A stretch of DNA of 64,000 bases from Eubacterium sp. UBA3782 (lineage in GTDB: Bacteria; Bacillota; Clostridia; Lachnospirales; Lachnospiraceae). The notes beneath the pieces are model-generated. The model had not been told where the DNA came from. It saw nothing but the letters and a program-made list of their open reading frames with translations, and made no database searches. Where the stretch lies: the NCBI GenBank assembly GCA_002368795.1, contig DFFG01000073.1, forward strand, positions 1 through 64,000. Direction: 5' to 3'. The position numbers were made by a program, and so were the translations under genes. Positions 24,750-33,069 of this stretch are shown here, piece after piece (within the stretch, counting starts at the first letter, position 1; the number at the start of each line of letters is the position of its first letter).

Positions 24750-25991
24750 TTACGGTGTCGTGATGCGTCCGGTCAGGGCGCAGACCGCAGCCGTTTTTGG
24801 AGATGCCAGATAGATCTTTACCTTTGAGGTGCCCATCCGGCCGAGGAAGTTCCGGTTGTTGGTGGCAACTACGACTTCATCGTCGGTCAGGATGCCGCCG
24901 GTCCGGCCGCAGCAGAGGCCGCAGGAGGGATGAGTGATCATCGCGCCTGCCTCCGAGAGGATGGCCAGGGTCCCGTTTTCCAGTGCCTCCTGATAGACCT
25001 TCCGGCTGGCCGGCGTGACGATCAGGCGGACGAAGGGAGCGATGTGCTTTCCTTTCAGAATCTCAGCGGCAGCCATGAGGTCTTCGAGCCGTCCGTTGGT
25101 GCAGGAGCCAAGGAAGACCTGGTCGACTGCGACAGACTCGAGTGCACTGACAGGCTGCACATTGTCGACATTGGAGGGGACGGCCATGACCGGGACGAAG
25201 TCCTCGGCACGGTAGCAGATCGTCTGCTCATAGACCGCATCTTCGTCGCCAGCGAGGGATTTCTGGAACTCATCCAGCTCGATCCCGCAGTAGGCGGCGG
25301 TTTTTTCATCGGGTGCGAAGAGGCCGCATTTTGCGCCGGCTTCGATGGCCATGTTGGTCATGGTCATGCGGGAGGATACGCTCATATCCCGGACTGTATC
25401 GCCGGTAAACTCCAGGGCCTTGTAGGTGGCGCCCGCAGCGGTCAGATCACCGATGATCTTCAGGATTACGTCCTTGGACATGACATTTTCCGGAAGCTTT
25501 CCGTTTATGCAGATGCGGATCGTGGAGGGTACCCGGATCCACAGCTGGCCGGTGCCCAGGATGCCTGCCATCTCCGTATAGCCGATGCCGGTGGAAAAGG
25601 CGCCCACACAGCCGTAGGTGGTGGTGTGGCTGTCCGTTCCGAATACGACATTGCCGGGCTTTACATAGCCGGCCTCCGTCATCAGCTGGTGGCAGATCCC
25701 GTCTGAGCGGTGAAGATTTGGAATGTTCTGTTCTGCGGCAAAATCACAGCTGATCCTGTAGGCGCGGATGTCGTCCGTCTGGCTTGCAGGGACCAGATGG
25801 TCGCAGATGATGACTGTTTTTTCCGGATCCCAGACCCGGGAAAATCCCATCTCCCGGAACTTGGAGACGATAAACGGCATCATTATATCGTCAAGCATGA
25901 CCCGGTCGACATCGACAGTGACGATATCTCCAGGCTTTACATCCCGGCCGGTATTGCGGCCGAGGATCTTTTCTATCATTGTTTTTCCCAT
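24750..25991 (-). CDS. Aconitase-superfamily dehydratase large subunit (pair 2)
   Basis: A 413-residue large subunit of the 3-isopropylmalate dehydratase/homoaconitase type. The three [4Fe-4S] cysteines are in GSCTNGRLEDL and HPSCGLCCGRTGG; VFGTDSHTTTYGCVGAFSTGIGYTEMAGIL is the conserved substrate-side block. It would form a heterodimer with the small subunit encoded just upstream in the operon. Possible substrates are isopropylmalate, citramalate, dimethylmalate or homocitrate; nothing in the sequence alone decides. No leuA or leuB lies nearby. It is the last gene of a four-gene operon and ends 14 bases from a family B element. Confidence 0.85.
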   Translation of the reverse strand: MGKTMIEKILGRNTGRDVKPGDIVTVDVDRVMLDDIMMPFIVSKFREMGFSRVWDPEKTVIICDHLVPASQTDDIRAYRISCDFAAEQNIPNLHRSDGICHQLMTEAGYVKPGNVVFGTDSHTTTYGCVGAFSTGIGYTEMAGILGTGQLWIRVPSTIRICINGKLPENVMSKDVILKIIGDLTAAGATYKALEFTGDTVRDMSVSSRMTMTNMAIEAGAKCGLFAPDEKTAAYCGIELDEFQKSLAGDEDAVYEQTICYRAEDFVPVMAVPSNVDNVQPVSALESVAVDQVFLGSCTNGRLEDLMAAAEILKGKHIAPFVRLIVTPASRKVYQEALENGTLAILSEAGAMITHPSCGLCCGRTGGILTDDEVVVATNNRNFLGRMGTSKVKIYLASPKTAAVCALTGRITTP

Positions 25992-26042
25992 GTCCTGCTC
26001 CTTCTTCCTTTGCTGCCGGATGGCAGCTCTCGCTCTGCCGTA

Positions 26043-26534
26043 TTACTCCAGGTTGTTGCGCCTGCGCATGGCCTTGACAAGACCGCCAGCCTGTATGATC
26101 TCCACCAGGTTGTCCGGGAGGGAAACGATGGGGTAGGACCTGCCCTTGTACTCGATCGCTTCGTTGACCGTTACAGTGATCGTATCCCCCTCTTTGACAT
26201 CGTCGGCCAGATCGGCATTCTCGATCAGAAGGAGGCCGTTGTTGATGGCATTGCGGAAGAAGATACGGGCAAAGCTTTTGGCGATAATGCAGCGGATGCC
26301 CAGAGCCTTGACGACCTCGGGCGCCTGCTCCCTGGAGGAGCCGCAGCCAAAGTTGCTGCCGGCCACGATGATATCGCCCGGCTGGATCTTTGCGGCCAGC
26401 TCCGGACGCAGGGGAGAGAAGGCGTAGGGCTTCATCTCATCAATGGTGTTGAACACAAGATACTCGGTGGGCATGATGATGTCGGTATCGATATCATCGC
26501 CCATGAGCCATACGGTTCCGGTAAATTTTTCCAT
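26043..26534 (-). CDS. Aconitase-superfamily dehydratase small subunit (pair 2)
   Basis: A 163-residue swivel-domain subunit. Residues 8-40 contain DDIDTDIIMPTEYLVFNTIDEM, whose YLVF segment occupies the substrate-specificity loop; GSNFGCGSSREQAPEVVKALG follows near 65-85 and ARIFFRNAINNGLLLIE near 100. The loop differs from the YLRT reported for methanogen homoaconitases and is closer to the isopropylmalate type. ATG 26534 has GGAGGAAGA upstream. The long upstream frame overlaps the preceding large-subunit gene and is not used. A gap of 51 bases separates it from its large subunit. Confidence 0.87.
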   Translation of the reverse strand: MEKFTGTVWLMGDDIDTDIIMPTEYLVFNTIDEMKPYAFSPLRPELAAKIQPGDIIVAGSNFGCGSSREQAPEVVKALGIRCIIAKSFARIFFRNAINNGLLLIENADLADDVKEGDTITVTVNEAIEYKGRSYPIVSLPDNLVEIIQAGGLVKAMRRRNNLE

Positions 26535-26556
26535 GGATCCGTCTTCCTCCTTTTTC

Positions 26557-27804
26557 TCAGAGCATGTCTGCCGTGACGATCTCTCCGGCGATGGCGGATG
26601 CCGTGACGGTAGCTGCGGAGGCAAGGTAAACAAAAGAATTCTTGTGGCCTGCGCGGCCTTTAAAGTTGCGTGTTCCGGTGCTGATCAGTGTCTCGCCTTC
26701 TCCGATCACGCCCTGGCAGGAACCCCAGCAGACGGAGCAGTTCGGGTTCATGATGATGGCACCAGCCTCCACAAAGGTGGACAGCAGGCCCTCTGCCATC
26801 GCCTGGTCATACACGGCACGGCTGGCCGGGACGACCAGGAAGCGGACGCCGGGATGGACATGGCGGCCTTTGATGATGGCAGCGCCGACCCGGAGATCTT
26901 CGATCCTGCCGTTGTTGCAGGAGCCCAGGAAGGCTTCATCAATATGCGTGCCGGTACATTCCTTTGCGTCGACGACATTATCTACGAAGTGAGGCTTTGC
27001 CACGATGGGACGGATCTCGGAAAGATCGATGTCATATACGGCAGCGTAGACAGCATCGGCATCCGGAGAGAATACAGCCTTTGGCTCACGTCCGTGTGCA
27101 TTGAGATAGGCCATTGCCGTTTCATCCACTTCCATCAGAGCTGTCTTTGCGCCTGCCTCTACACAGAGGTTGCAGATGGAGATCCTGCCGGACATGTCGA
27201 TGGAGCCAAGGCCGTCTCCGCCGAACTCCATGGCTTTATAGTTTGCTCCGTTTGCGCCGATCCGGCCAATGATGGTCAGAATCAGGTCACGGGCATAGAC
27301 GCCTTCGGGAAGCGTGCCGTGCAGGTTGAAGCGCAGGGTCTCGGGCACCAGCACCCAGGAGTGGCCGGTGACCATGGCGTAAAGGTAGTCGGTGCAGCCG
27401 ACGCCGGTACCAAACGCGCCGAGGGCGCCGTAGGCACAGGTATGGCTGTCGGCACCGAAGATCAGCTCACCCGGACGCACATGGTTTTCCATCATGACCT
27501 GGTGGCAGACACCTGCACCTTCATAGAAGGTGATGCCGTTGGCCCTGGCAAAATCCCGCATCTTCTTCTGGGAGGCAGCGGTCTTGACGCTGTCACAGGG
27601 AACGTTGTGGTCAACGATCCACACCAGCTTGTCCTTGTCGGCAATGCGGGGGTTTTTCAGTTTATTGTACATATCGATCGTCAGGTGGGTCGTGCCGTCG
27701 TTGCTCATCAGACGGTCCAGAGCGACCGTGTGGATATCGCCTGCACGGACAGCGTCTGTGCCGGCTGCAAGAGCGATGATCTTTTCAGCTATCGTCATGC
27801 CCAT
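26557..27804 (-). CDS. Aconitase-superfamily dehydratase large subunit (pair 1)
   Basis: A 415-residue large subunit distinct from the one 560 bases downstream. Cluster ligands appear in GSCNNGRIEDL and NPNCSVCWGSCQG, a variant with an extra cysteine and Asn in place of the usual Thr in SCTNGR. IFGADSHTCAYGALGAFGTGVGCTDYLYAM is the substrate-side motif. The paralog in pair 2 has TTTYGCVGAFSTG in the same place, so the two enzymes have diverged and probably act on different acids. It starts three bases after the small-subunit stop, with GGAGGATTAAATC upstream. Confidence 0.85.
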   Translation of the reverse strand: MGMTIAEKIIALAAGTDAVRAGDIHTVALDRLMSNDGTTHLTIDMYNKLKNPRIADKDKLVWIVDHNVPCDSVKTAASQKKMRDFARANGITFYEGAGVCHQVMMENHVRPGELIFGADSHTCAYGALGAFGTGVGCTDYLYAMVTGHSWVLVPETLRFNLHGTLPEGVYARDLILTIIGRIGANGANYKAMEFGGDGLGSIDMSGRISICNLCVEAGAKTALMEVDETAMAYLNAHGREPKAVFSPDADAVYAAVYDIDLSEIRPIVAKPHFVDNVVDAKECTGTHIDEAFLGSCNNGRIEDLRVGAAIIKGRHVHPGVRFLVVPASRAVYDQAMAEGLLSTFVEAGAIIMNPNCSVCWGSCQGVIGEGETLISTGTRNFKGRAGHKNSFVYLASAATVTASAIAGEIVTADML

Positions 27805-27807
27805 GAT

Positions 27808-28281
27808 TTAATCCTCCTTATCCAGAGATGCGATCAGGCCGCCCTGATCCAGGATCTCCTGCAGATTGGCCGGGAGCTTTGTACAGGCATAGGCGGTGCC
27901 GTTGACACGGGCGACGCCCTCTGTCATGGAGAGCTCCAGCTCATCACCGGCGCTGACGTGATCGTGCAGATCCTTGCAGACGATGACCGGAAGGCCGATG
28001 TTGATGGCATTGCGGTAAAAAATGCGGGCAAAGCTGTTGGCCAGGACAGCCTTTACGCCGAGTGCCTTCAGCACGCTGGGCGCCTGCTCGCGGGAGGAGC
28101 CGCAGCCGAAGTTTTCCGCGGCGACGACAAAGTCGCCCGGCTTTACGGAAGCAGCAAAGGTATCATCGAGGGATTCGAAGGTGTGCGGCGCCATTTCGCC
28201 GATCGAGGGATAAAGCAGATACTGGGATGCGATGATCTGGTCCGTATCCACATCGGAATCAAATTTAAAAATCCTGCCCAT
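27808..28281 (-). CDS. Aconitase-superfamily dehydratase small subunit (pair 1)
   Basis: A 157-residue small subunit, first gene of the four-gene operon. It has SDVDTDQIIASQYLLYPSIGEM at residues 8-29 (specificity loop YLLY), AENFGCGSSREQAPSVLKALG and ARIFYRNAINIGLPVIV. Compared with the paralog it lacks the VF of the loop and has Tyr instead, which again suggests another substrate. The start follows AGGAGGATCT. A promoter should lie in the AT-rich 28300-28345 stretch, which reads TAAAAT-like on the minus strand. Confidence 0.87.
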   Translation of the reverse strand: MGRIFKFDSDVDTDQIIASQYLLYPSIGEMAPHTFESLDDTFAASVKPGDFVVAAENFGCGSSREQAPSVLKALGVKAVLANSFARIFYRNAINIGLPVIVCKDLHDHVSAGDELELSMTEGVARVNGTAYACTKLPANLQEILDQGGLIASLDKED

Positions 28282-28516
28282 AGATCCTCCTGAAGAAAAT
28301 ATTTATGGTCGTTGACAAAAATGTATTTTAGTATTTTACCATAAGTGGGAAGTAGAGTAAAATAAATTCATGATTGCGGCGAAGAATCGAAGGCGTTTTA
28401 TGGGCGGTGCGATCCGTTGGCGGCATGTAAATGAAAAACGATTCTTGCGATCTGCAAAAAGATCCCCTGGCGGGCAAGATGCCGGGGCCGGATGATAGAA
28501 GGGAGTTATTCGTTGT

Positions 28517-29698
28517 ATGCAGTATAGAGTGAACCAGAAAAACGGGGACAGGCTGTCGGTCCTTGGCTTTGGGTGCATGCGGTTTACGAGAAAAGGAACC
28601 GCCATCGACCAGGAAAAAGCGGAGCGGGAGATGGCACTCGCCGTGGAACGGGGCGTAAACTATTTTGATACCGCCTACCTGTATTCCGGCAGTGAGGTCT
28701 GCCTTGGAACTTTCCTGAAAAAGTACGGCTGCCGCGACAAGATCAATATCGCGACAAAGCTGCCCCAGTATTATATTAAGAAGCCCGGAGATGCGGAGCG
28801 ATATTTTCAGGAAGAGCTGGAGCGGCTGCAGACAGACCGTGTGGATTATTATCTGATGCATATGCTGAACGATCCGGACAGCTGGCAGCGGCTCTGCGGG
28901 CTGGGCCTTAAGGAATGGATCGCAGAGAAAAAGGCGTCTGGTCAGATCCGTAATATCGGCTTCTCGTTTCACGGCGGAACGGTGAAATTCAAGGCATTGC
29001 TGGATGCCTATGACTGGGATTTCTGCCAGATCCAGTTCAACTACATGGATGAGCATGCCCAGGCGGGCATCGAAGGACTGCGGTATGCCCATGAGAAGGG
29101 GATCCCGGTGGTGATCATGGAGCCGCTGCGGGGCGGACGGCTGGTCAATCAGCTTCCGGCAGCCGCGAAGAGGGAGTTTTCAGACAGGCCGGAGGGATGG
29201 AGCCCTGCGGAATGGGGCCTTCGCTGGATCTGGAACCACGAGGAGGTAAATGTGGTGCTCTCCGGCATGAACGATACAGCGCAGGTCGAGGAGAACACAA
29301 GGATCGCCGGCGAGGCCGAGCCAGGCCATCTGAAAGAGGATCAGCTGGCGGTATATGACCGGGTCCTGGAGAAGATCAATGCAGCCATCAAGGTTGGCTG
29401 TACCGGCTGCGGCTACTGCCAGCCATGCCCGAAGGGCGTGGATATCCCGGGATGCTTTTCCGCGTATAATCACAGCTACACCGATGGCTATGCAGTGGGC
29501 TTCAAGGAGTACTTTATGTGCACAACACTGCGGGGGACGCGCACAAATGCGTCTTTGTGCGTGAAATGCGGCAAGTGTGAGCAGCACTGTCCCCAGGGCC
29601 TTCCGATCCGGAAGGAGCTGGACAACGTAAAGAAGCGTCTGGAGCATCCGATCTACAAGATCGGCGCATGGGGCGTCCGCTTCGTGTTGAAATACTGA
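28517..29698 (+). CDS. Aldo/keto reductase with C-terminal 4Fe-4S domain
   Basis: A 393-residue protein. Residues 1-280 form the aldo/keto reductase barrel with GFGCMRF, the catalytic Asp/Tyr pair in NYFDTAYLYSGSE, IATKLPQYY with the catalytic Lys, and GFSFHG. The last 110 residues add a two-cluster ferredoxin-like part with CTGCGYCQPCPKG and CVKCGKCEQHCPQ. This fused type is common in strict anaerobes and is thought to couple ferredoxin to the reduction of unknown carbonyl compounds. GGGAG lies about 13 bases before ATG 28517. It stands alone, divergent from the aconitase operon. Confidence 0.9.
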   Translation: MQYRVNQKNGDRLSVLGFGCMRFTRKGTAIDQEKAEREMALAVERGVNYFDTAYLYSGSEVCLGTFLKKYGCRDKINIATKLPQYYIKKPGDAERYFQEELERLQTDRVDYYLMHMLNDPDSWQRLCGLGLKEWIAEKKASGQIRNIGFSFHGGTVKFKALLDAYDWDFCQIQFNYMDEHAQAGIEGLRYAHEKGIPVVIMEPLRGGRLVNQLPAAAKREFSDRPEGWSPAEWGLRWIWNHEEVNVVLSGMNDTAQVEENTRIAGEAEPGHLKEDQLAVYDRVLEKINAAIKVGCTGCGYCQPCPKGVDIPGCFSAYNHSYTDGYAVGFKEYFMCTTLRGTRTNASLCVKCGKCEQHCPQGLPIRKELDNVKKRLEHPIYKIGAWGVRFVLKY

Positions 29699-29839
29699 CA
29701 GGATCGCGGAAGAGCAAAACACAGCGGACGCATTCTTGTGACTTTCGTCATGCGGTATTCACAAGAGAAATGAACGATACCCGATTTTGGACGGGCATAT
29801 TTTATTCAATCATGAACAGCAGGAGATGAGAGAAAGCCA

Positions 29840-31375
29840 ATGACACAGACAGGGCAGAGAGTCTATATTGCCATCGACCTGAAATCCTTTTACGGATCGG
29901 TGGAGTGCAGGGAGCGGGGACTGGATCCGCTGACGACCAATCTGGTGGTCGCGGATGCCTCCCGTACAGAGAAAACGATCTGTCTGTCGGTGACTCCTTC
30001 ATTGAAGGCATGGGGAATATCCGGAAGAGCCAGACTGTTTGAGGTCGTGCAGAGAGTGCGGGAAGTAAACGAAGAGCGCAGGCGGAAAAGCCCTGCAAAG
30101 TGTCTGACCGGGGAATCCTGGAGGGATGACGAGCTGAAGGCGGATCCGTCCCTTGCGGTGAGCTATATCGCGGCGCCGCCCAGAATGGCGCTCTATATGG
30201 ATTACAGCACACGGATCTACAGCATCTACCTGAAGTACATCGCACCAGAGGATATTCACGTGTACTCCATCGATGAGGTATTCATGGACGTGACCGACTA
30301 TCTTGGGGCCTTTGGCCTGTCTCCCCGCGAGCTGGCCATGCGGATCATTCTGGATGTGCTGGGAGAGACGGGAATCACGGCCACAGCAGGCATCGGACCG
30401 AATCTGTATCTGGCAAAGATCGCCATGGACGTCATGGCCAAGCGGATCCCGGCTGACAGCAACGGCGTCAGGATCGCCGAGCTGGATGAGATGAGCTATC
30501 GGCAGCAGCTGTGGAATCACCGGCCGTTGACCGATTTCTGGAGGGTCGGCAAGGGTTATGCCAGGAAGCTGGAGAGTGCCGGCATGTACACCATGGGGGA
30601 CATCGCCAGGTGTTCGCTGGGCGGTCCGGGCGACTTTCTAAACGAGGATCTGCTCTACCGTCTGTTTGGCATCAATGCGGAGCTTTTGATCGATCATGCC
30701 TGGGGCTGGGAGCCCGTCGGCATGACGGATATCAAGGCTTATCGGCCGGAAAACTCCAGCAAAGGCTCCGGTCAGGTCCTGCCCTGTCCGTATGAGGCCG
30801 AGAAGGCACGCATCGTGGTGCGGGAGATGGCGGAAAAACTGGCGCTGGAGCTGATGGAAAACAGTCTGGTAACCGATCAGATCGTTCTCACCGTGGGATA
30901 TGACATCTCGAATCTGCAGGAGCCCGGACGAAAGAAGGCGTATAAAGGGCAGATCACAAAGGATTTCTACGGGCGTGCCGTCCCAAAGCATGCGCACGGA
31001 ACAGCCAGCCTTGCGGAGCAGACCGCATCCGCACGGCTGATCACCGAGGCTTCACTAAATCTTTACGACCGGATCATAGATGGCAGTCTGCTGGTCAGAC
31101 GGATGTTCCTGACAGCCGGCAGGGTAATGGAGGCAGACCGCGCGGCCAAAGAGCAGACCAGCTACGTGCAGATGGATCTGTTCACGGACTATGCGGCGCT
31201 GGAAAAGAAGCAGGAGGAAGAAAAGACCAGGCAGGAAAAGGAGAAAAAACTTCAGCAGGCCATGCTGGATATCCGCCGGCGTTTTGGAAAAAATGCAGTG
31301 CTGAAGGGCACCGACCTGGAGGAAGGTGCGACCCAGGCGGAACGAAACAGCCAGATCGGAGGCCACAGGGCATGA
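29840..31375 (+). CDS. Y-family DNA polymerase (UmuC/UvrX type)
   Basis: A 511-residue translesion polymerase. The palm motifs are AIDLKSFYGSVEC near the N-terminus and YSIDEVFMDVT near residue 145, which carry the metal-binding acids. A helix-hairpin-helix and little-finger region follows (FWRVGKGYARKLESAGMYTMGDIA). The C-terminal QMDLF near residue 450 fits a beta-clamp binding peptide, and a charged coiled-coil tail follows. It belongs to the Gram-positive UvrX/ImpB class that comes with YolD proteins. The next gene overlaps its stop by 4 bases. No LexA box was recognised upstream. Confidence 0.88.
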   Translation: MTQTGQRVYIAIDLKSFYGSVECRERGLDPLTTNLVVADASRTEKTICLSVTPSLKAWGISGRARLFEVVQRVREVNEERRRKSPAKCLTGESWRDDELKADPSLAVSYIAAPPRMALYMDYSTRIYSIYLKYIAPEDIHVYSIDEVFMDVTDYLGAFGLSPRELAMRIILDVLGETGITATAGIGPNLYLAKIAMDVMAKRIPADSNGVRIAELDEMSYRQQLWNHRPLTDFWRVGKGYARKLESAGMYTMGDIARCSLGGPGDFLNEDLLYRLFGINAELLIDHAWGWEPVGMTDIKAYRPENSSKGSGQVLPCPYEAEKARIVVREMAEKLALELMENSLVTDQIVLTVGYDISNLQEPGRKKAYKGQITKDFYGRAVPKHAHGTASLAEQTASARLITEASLNLYDRIIDGSLLVRRMFLTAGRVMEADRAAKEQTSYVQMDLFTDYAALEKKQEEEKTRQEKEKKLQQAMLDIRRRFGKNAVLKGTDLEEGATQAERNSQIGGHRA

Positions 31376-31824
31376 GTGAGCATACATACGAAAAAACGGG
31401 ACGATACGATGATATCATCGGCCTTCCGCATCATCAGTCAAAGACCCGCCCGCATATGTCCCTTCATGACCGGGCGGCGCAGTTTTCTCCCTTTGCCGCA
31501 CTGAAGGGATACGAGGAAGCCATTGAAGAGACCGGCAGGCTGACCGGTGAAAAACAGGAGCTGGATGAGGAAAGCCGGATGTACCTGGATCAGAAGCTCC
31601 TTCTCCTTGAGAAAAACCTTGGCGGAGGCGGCATCCCCCTGTCCGTCGTATACTTCGTGCCGGATGCATACAAGACAGGCGGAAGCGTCAGCCAGTACAG
31701 CGGCGTACTGCACCGCATCGACAGGATCGAAGGAACACTGGTCTTTGAAGACGGCATGCAGATCCGGACAGACGCGATCCTGCAGCTGGACAGCGGACTA
31801 TTCTCATCCACGGCGGCCCTCTAA
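31372..31824 (+). CDS. YolD-like protein
   Basis: A 150-residue protein of the YolD-like family. The N-terminal signature GRYDDIIGLPHHQSKTRPHMS then RAAQFSPFAALKGYEE is diagnostic. The rest is a helical segment (EETGRLTGEKQELDEES) and a beta-rich end (GVLHRIDRIEGTLVFEDG) that resembles a small barrel. YolD proteins are regularly encoded directly after Y-family polymerases, as here with an ATGA overlap, and are proposed to assist them; the exact role is unknown. The gene ends before a family B element. Confidence 0.87.
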   Translation: MSEHTYEKTGRYDDIIGLPHHQSKTRPHMSLHDRAAQFSPFAALKGYEEAIEETGRLTGEKQELDEESRMYLDQKLLLLEKNLGGGGIPLSVVYFVPDAYKTGGSVSQYSGVLHRIDRIEGTLVFEDGMQIRTDAILQLDSGLFSSTAAL

Positions 31825-31867
31825 GCGCAGCATCCAATTCCGGCATCTACATTTCGTTCAACGTAGT

Positions 31868-32046
31868 AAAAAGGCTGTCGCATTAAGCAAAAAATCGTAC
31901 ATACATATTCTGGAGGGAACAGACCTCAGCCGGTTCTTGGAGGAATCTATTTAAGATTCCGACGTAGAACCGCTGCGTGAGGACCGAGCGAGAGCGCTTC
32001 CCGTAAGAATATGTATGTACGAATTGCTTAATGTGACAGCCTTTTT
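31868..32046. repeat. Family B structured element, copy B2
   Basis: Ends AAAAAGGCTGTCGCATTAAGC and GCTTAATGTGACAGCCTTTTT pair with each other. The next arm pairs CGTACATACATATTCT with AGAATATGTATGTACG. The core shows CTTGGAGGAATC, GATTCCGACGTAG and CGAGCGAGAGCGCTTCCC, as in the other copies. It lies between the convergent yolD and small membrane protein genes. Confidence 0.82.
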
Positions 32047-32103
32047 CAAGTCATGTACAGTGCATGCGTGACAGCCTTTTTTAAGCCATATACAGTGCAT
32101 GCC
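32033..32103. repeat. Tandem duplication of a 35-base unit
   Basis: Two adjacent units each begin GTGACAGCCTTTTT and end ACAGTGCATGC, with four differences between them. The first begins inside the right end of element B2, so the end of the element seems to have been duplicated together with some flanking sequence. Confidence 0.65.
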
Positions 32104-32108
32104 GCAGG

Positions 32109-32384
32109 TTATTGCGGCCCCTCACCATCTGTCTCGTCCGCAGACTTCGGATCAGAGGCATCCTCCGTGTCCTTCTGTGCCCTCGAGCCGGAAAGAACCT
32201 TCGCGGCCAGCAGGATGCCGTAGAGGACGACGGGCACAGCGATGGTGCAGAAGATAGAGCCCATCAGAAGACCGCGGGCAAGCGGGCTGTCCATCAGGGC
32301 AAACACCAGAACAGAGGCATACATGCCAAGAAGCAGGATAATGCCGATCCAGGCAAGGATCCTGCGGAGCTTGTTGTTTTTCAT
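32109..32384 (-). CDS. Small two-helix membrane protein
   Basis: A 91-residue protein with two transmembrane helices, ILAWIGIILLLGMYASVLVFAL at about 8-29 and GLLMGSIFCTIAVPVVLYGILLAAKVL at about 38-64. A polar acidic tail follows (DTEDASDPKSADETDGEG). I do not recognise a named family. The start is well supported by GGAGGAACAG on the minus strand. The gene stands alone between a duplicated repeat end and the divergent seven-gene operon. Confidence 0.65.
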   Translation of the reverse strand: MKNNKLRRILAWIGIILLLGMYASVLVFALMDSPLARGLLMGSIFCTIAVPVVLYGILLAAKVLSGSRAQKDTEDASDPKSADETDGEGPQ

Positions 32385-32638
32385 AGAGATCTGTTCCTCC
32401 TATTCTTCTACAGAATAAACAGAAGGCACAGCCTTGTCAACCAGAGAGCACATCCTGCTGGCGGGCAGTGGCTTTACAAAAAATTAATGAGATGCTGTTT
32501 GCATTATCCATGTAAAAGAGATAAAGTAAAACAGTGGGCTTTTCTGCCCTTAAGCGGCAGAAACGAATATTTGAGCCCTGGCTGTATCAGAAACATCTGT
32601 GTTTCTGACGAATCAAAAATCTTACCGGAGGACAGTGA

Positions 32639-33040
32639 ATGGATAAGTTTCGGAATTGGATACGGACCTTTATGCAGGGGAGATACGGCGCAGATGATCT
32701 GGAGCAGTTTCTGATGTATCTGGCCCTTGGCGTGATCATCGTGAACATCTTTGTCGGCAGCCCTCTGCTTTCCATGCTTGTCACGCTGATCGTGGTGTAT
32801 GCGCTTTTTCGCATGCTCTCCAGAAACCATGGGGCGAGAAGAGCCGAGAATTCCCGGTATCTGCGTCTGCGGATGAAGGTGCTGGATCTTTTCCGCGGGG
32901 GAAAACGGAAGGTTACAGACCGGGATCACCGGTATTTCCGCTGCCCGAAATGCAACCAGATGGTGCGCGTGCCCAGCGGGAAAGGGCATATCGCGATCCG
33001 CTGTCCCAAATGCGGAAATGAGTTTATCCGAGATACCTGA
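32639..33040 (+). CDS. Membrane-anchored zinc-ribbon protein
   Basis: A 133-residue protein. Residues about 24-60 form one or two membrane helices (FLMYLALGVIIVNIFVG, LLSMLVTLIVVYALFRML). A basic linker follows, and the C-terminus is a zinc ribbon with two CPKC knuckles (RYFRCPKCNQMVRVPSGKG..IRCPKCGNEF). The fold resembles small zinc-binding domains, but no function is known. CCGGAGG lies upstream of the ATG. It is the first gene of a probable operon that leads through a DUF5685-like protein, a J-domain protein and ftsH to hprK. Confidence 0.75.
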   Translation: MDKFRNWIRTFMQGRYGADDLEQFLMYLALGVIIVNIFVGSPLLSMLVTLIVVYALFRMLSRNHGARRAENSRYLRLRMKVLDLFRGGKRKVTDRDHRYFRCPKCNQMVRVPSGKGHIAIRCPKCGNEFIRDT

Positions 33041-33069
33041 GCGCCTTGTCAGAAAGGGAAGGTGGTTAT

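Noticed and set aside
26443..28293. A 616-codon open frame on the plus strand across the aconitase operon
   Set aside because: It is antisense to three genes with clear aconitase-family motifs, has no ribosome site and its product has no recognisable domain. Long antisense frames are expected from the GC-rich third positions here.
29699..29839. LexA/DinR operator before the Y-family polymerase
   Set aside because: No GAAC-N4-GTTC-like palindrome was found; only an imperfect GGTAT/ATACC repeat that does not fit the known consensus.
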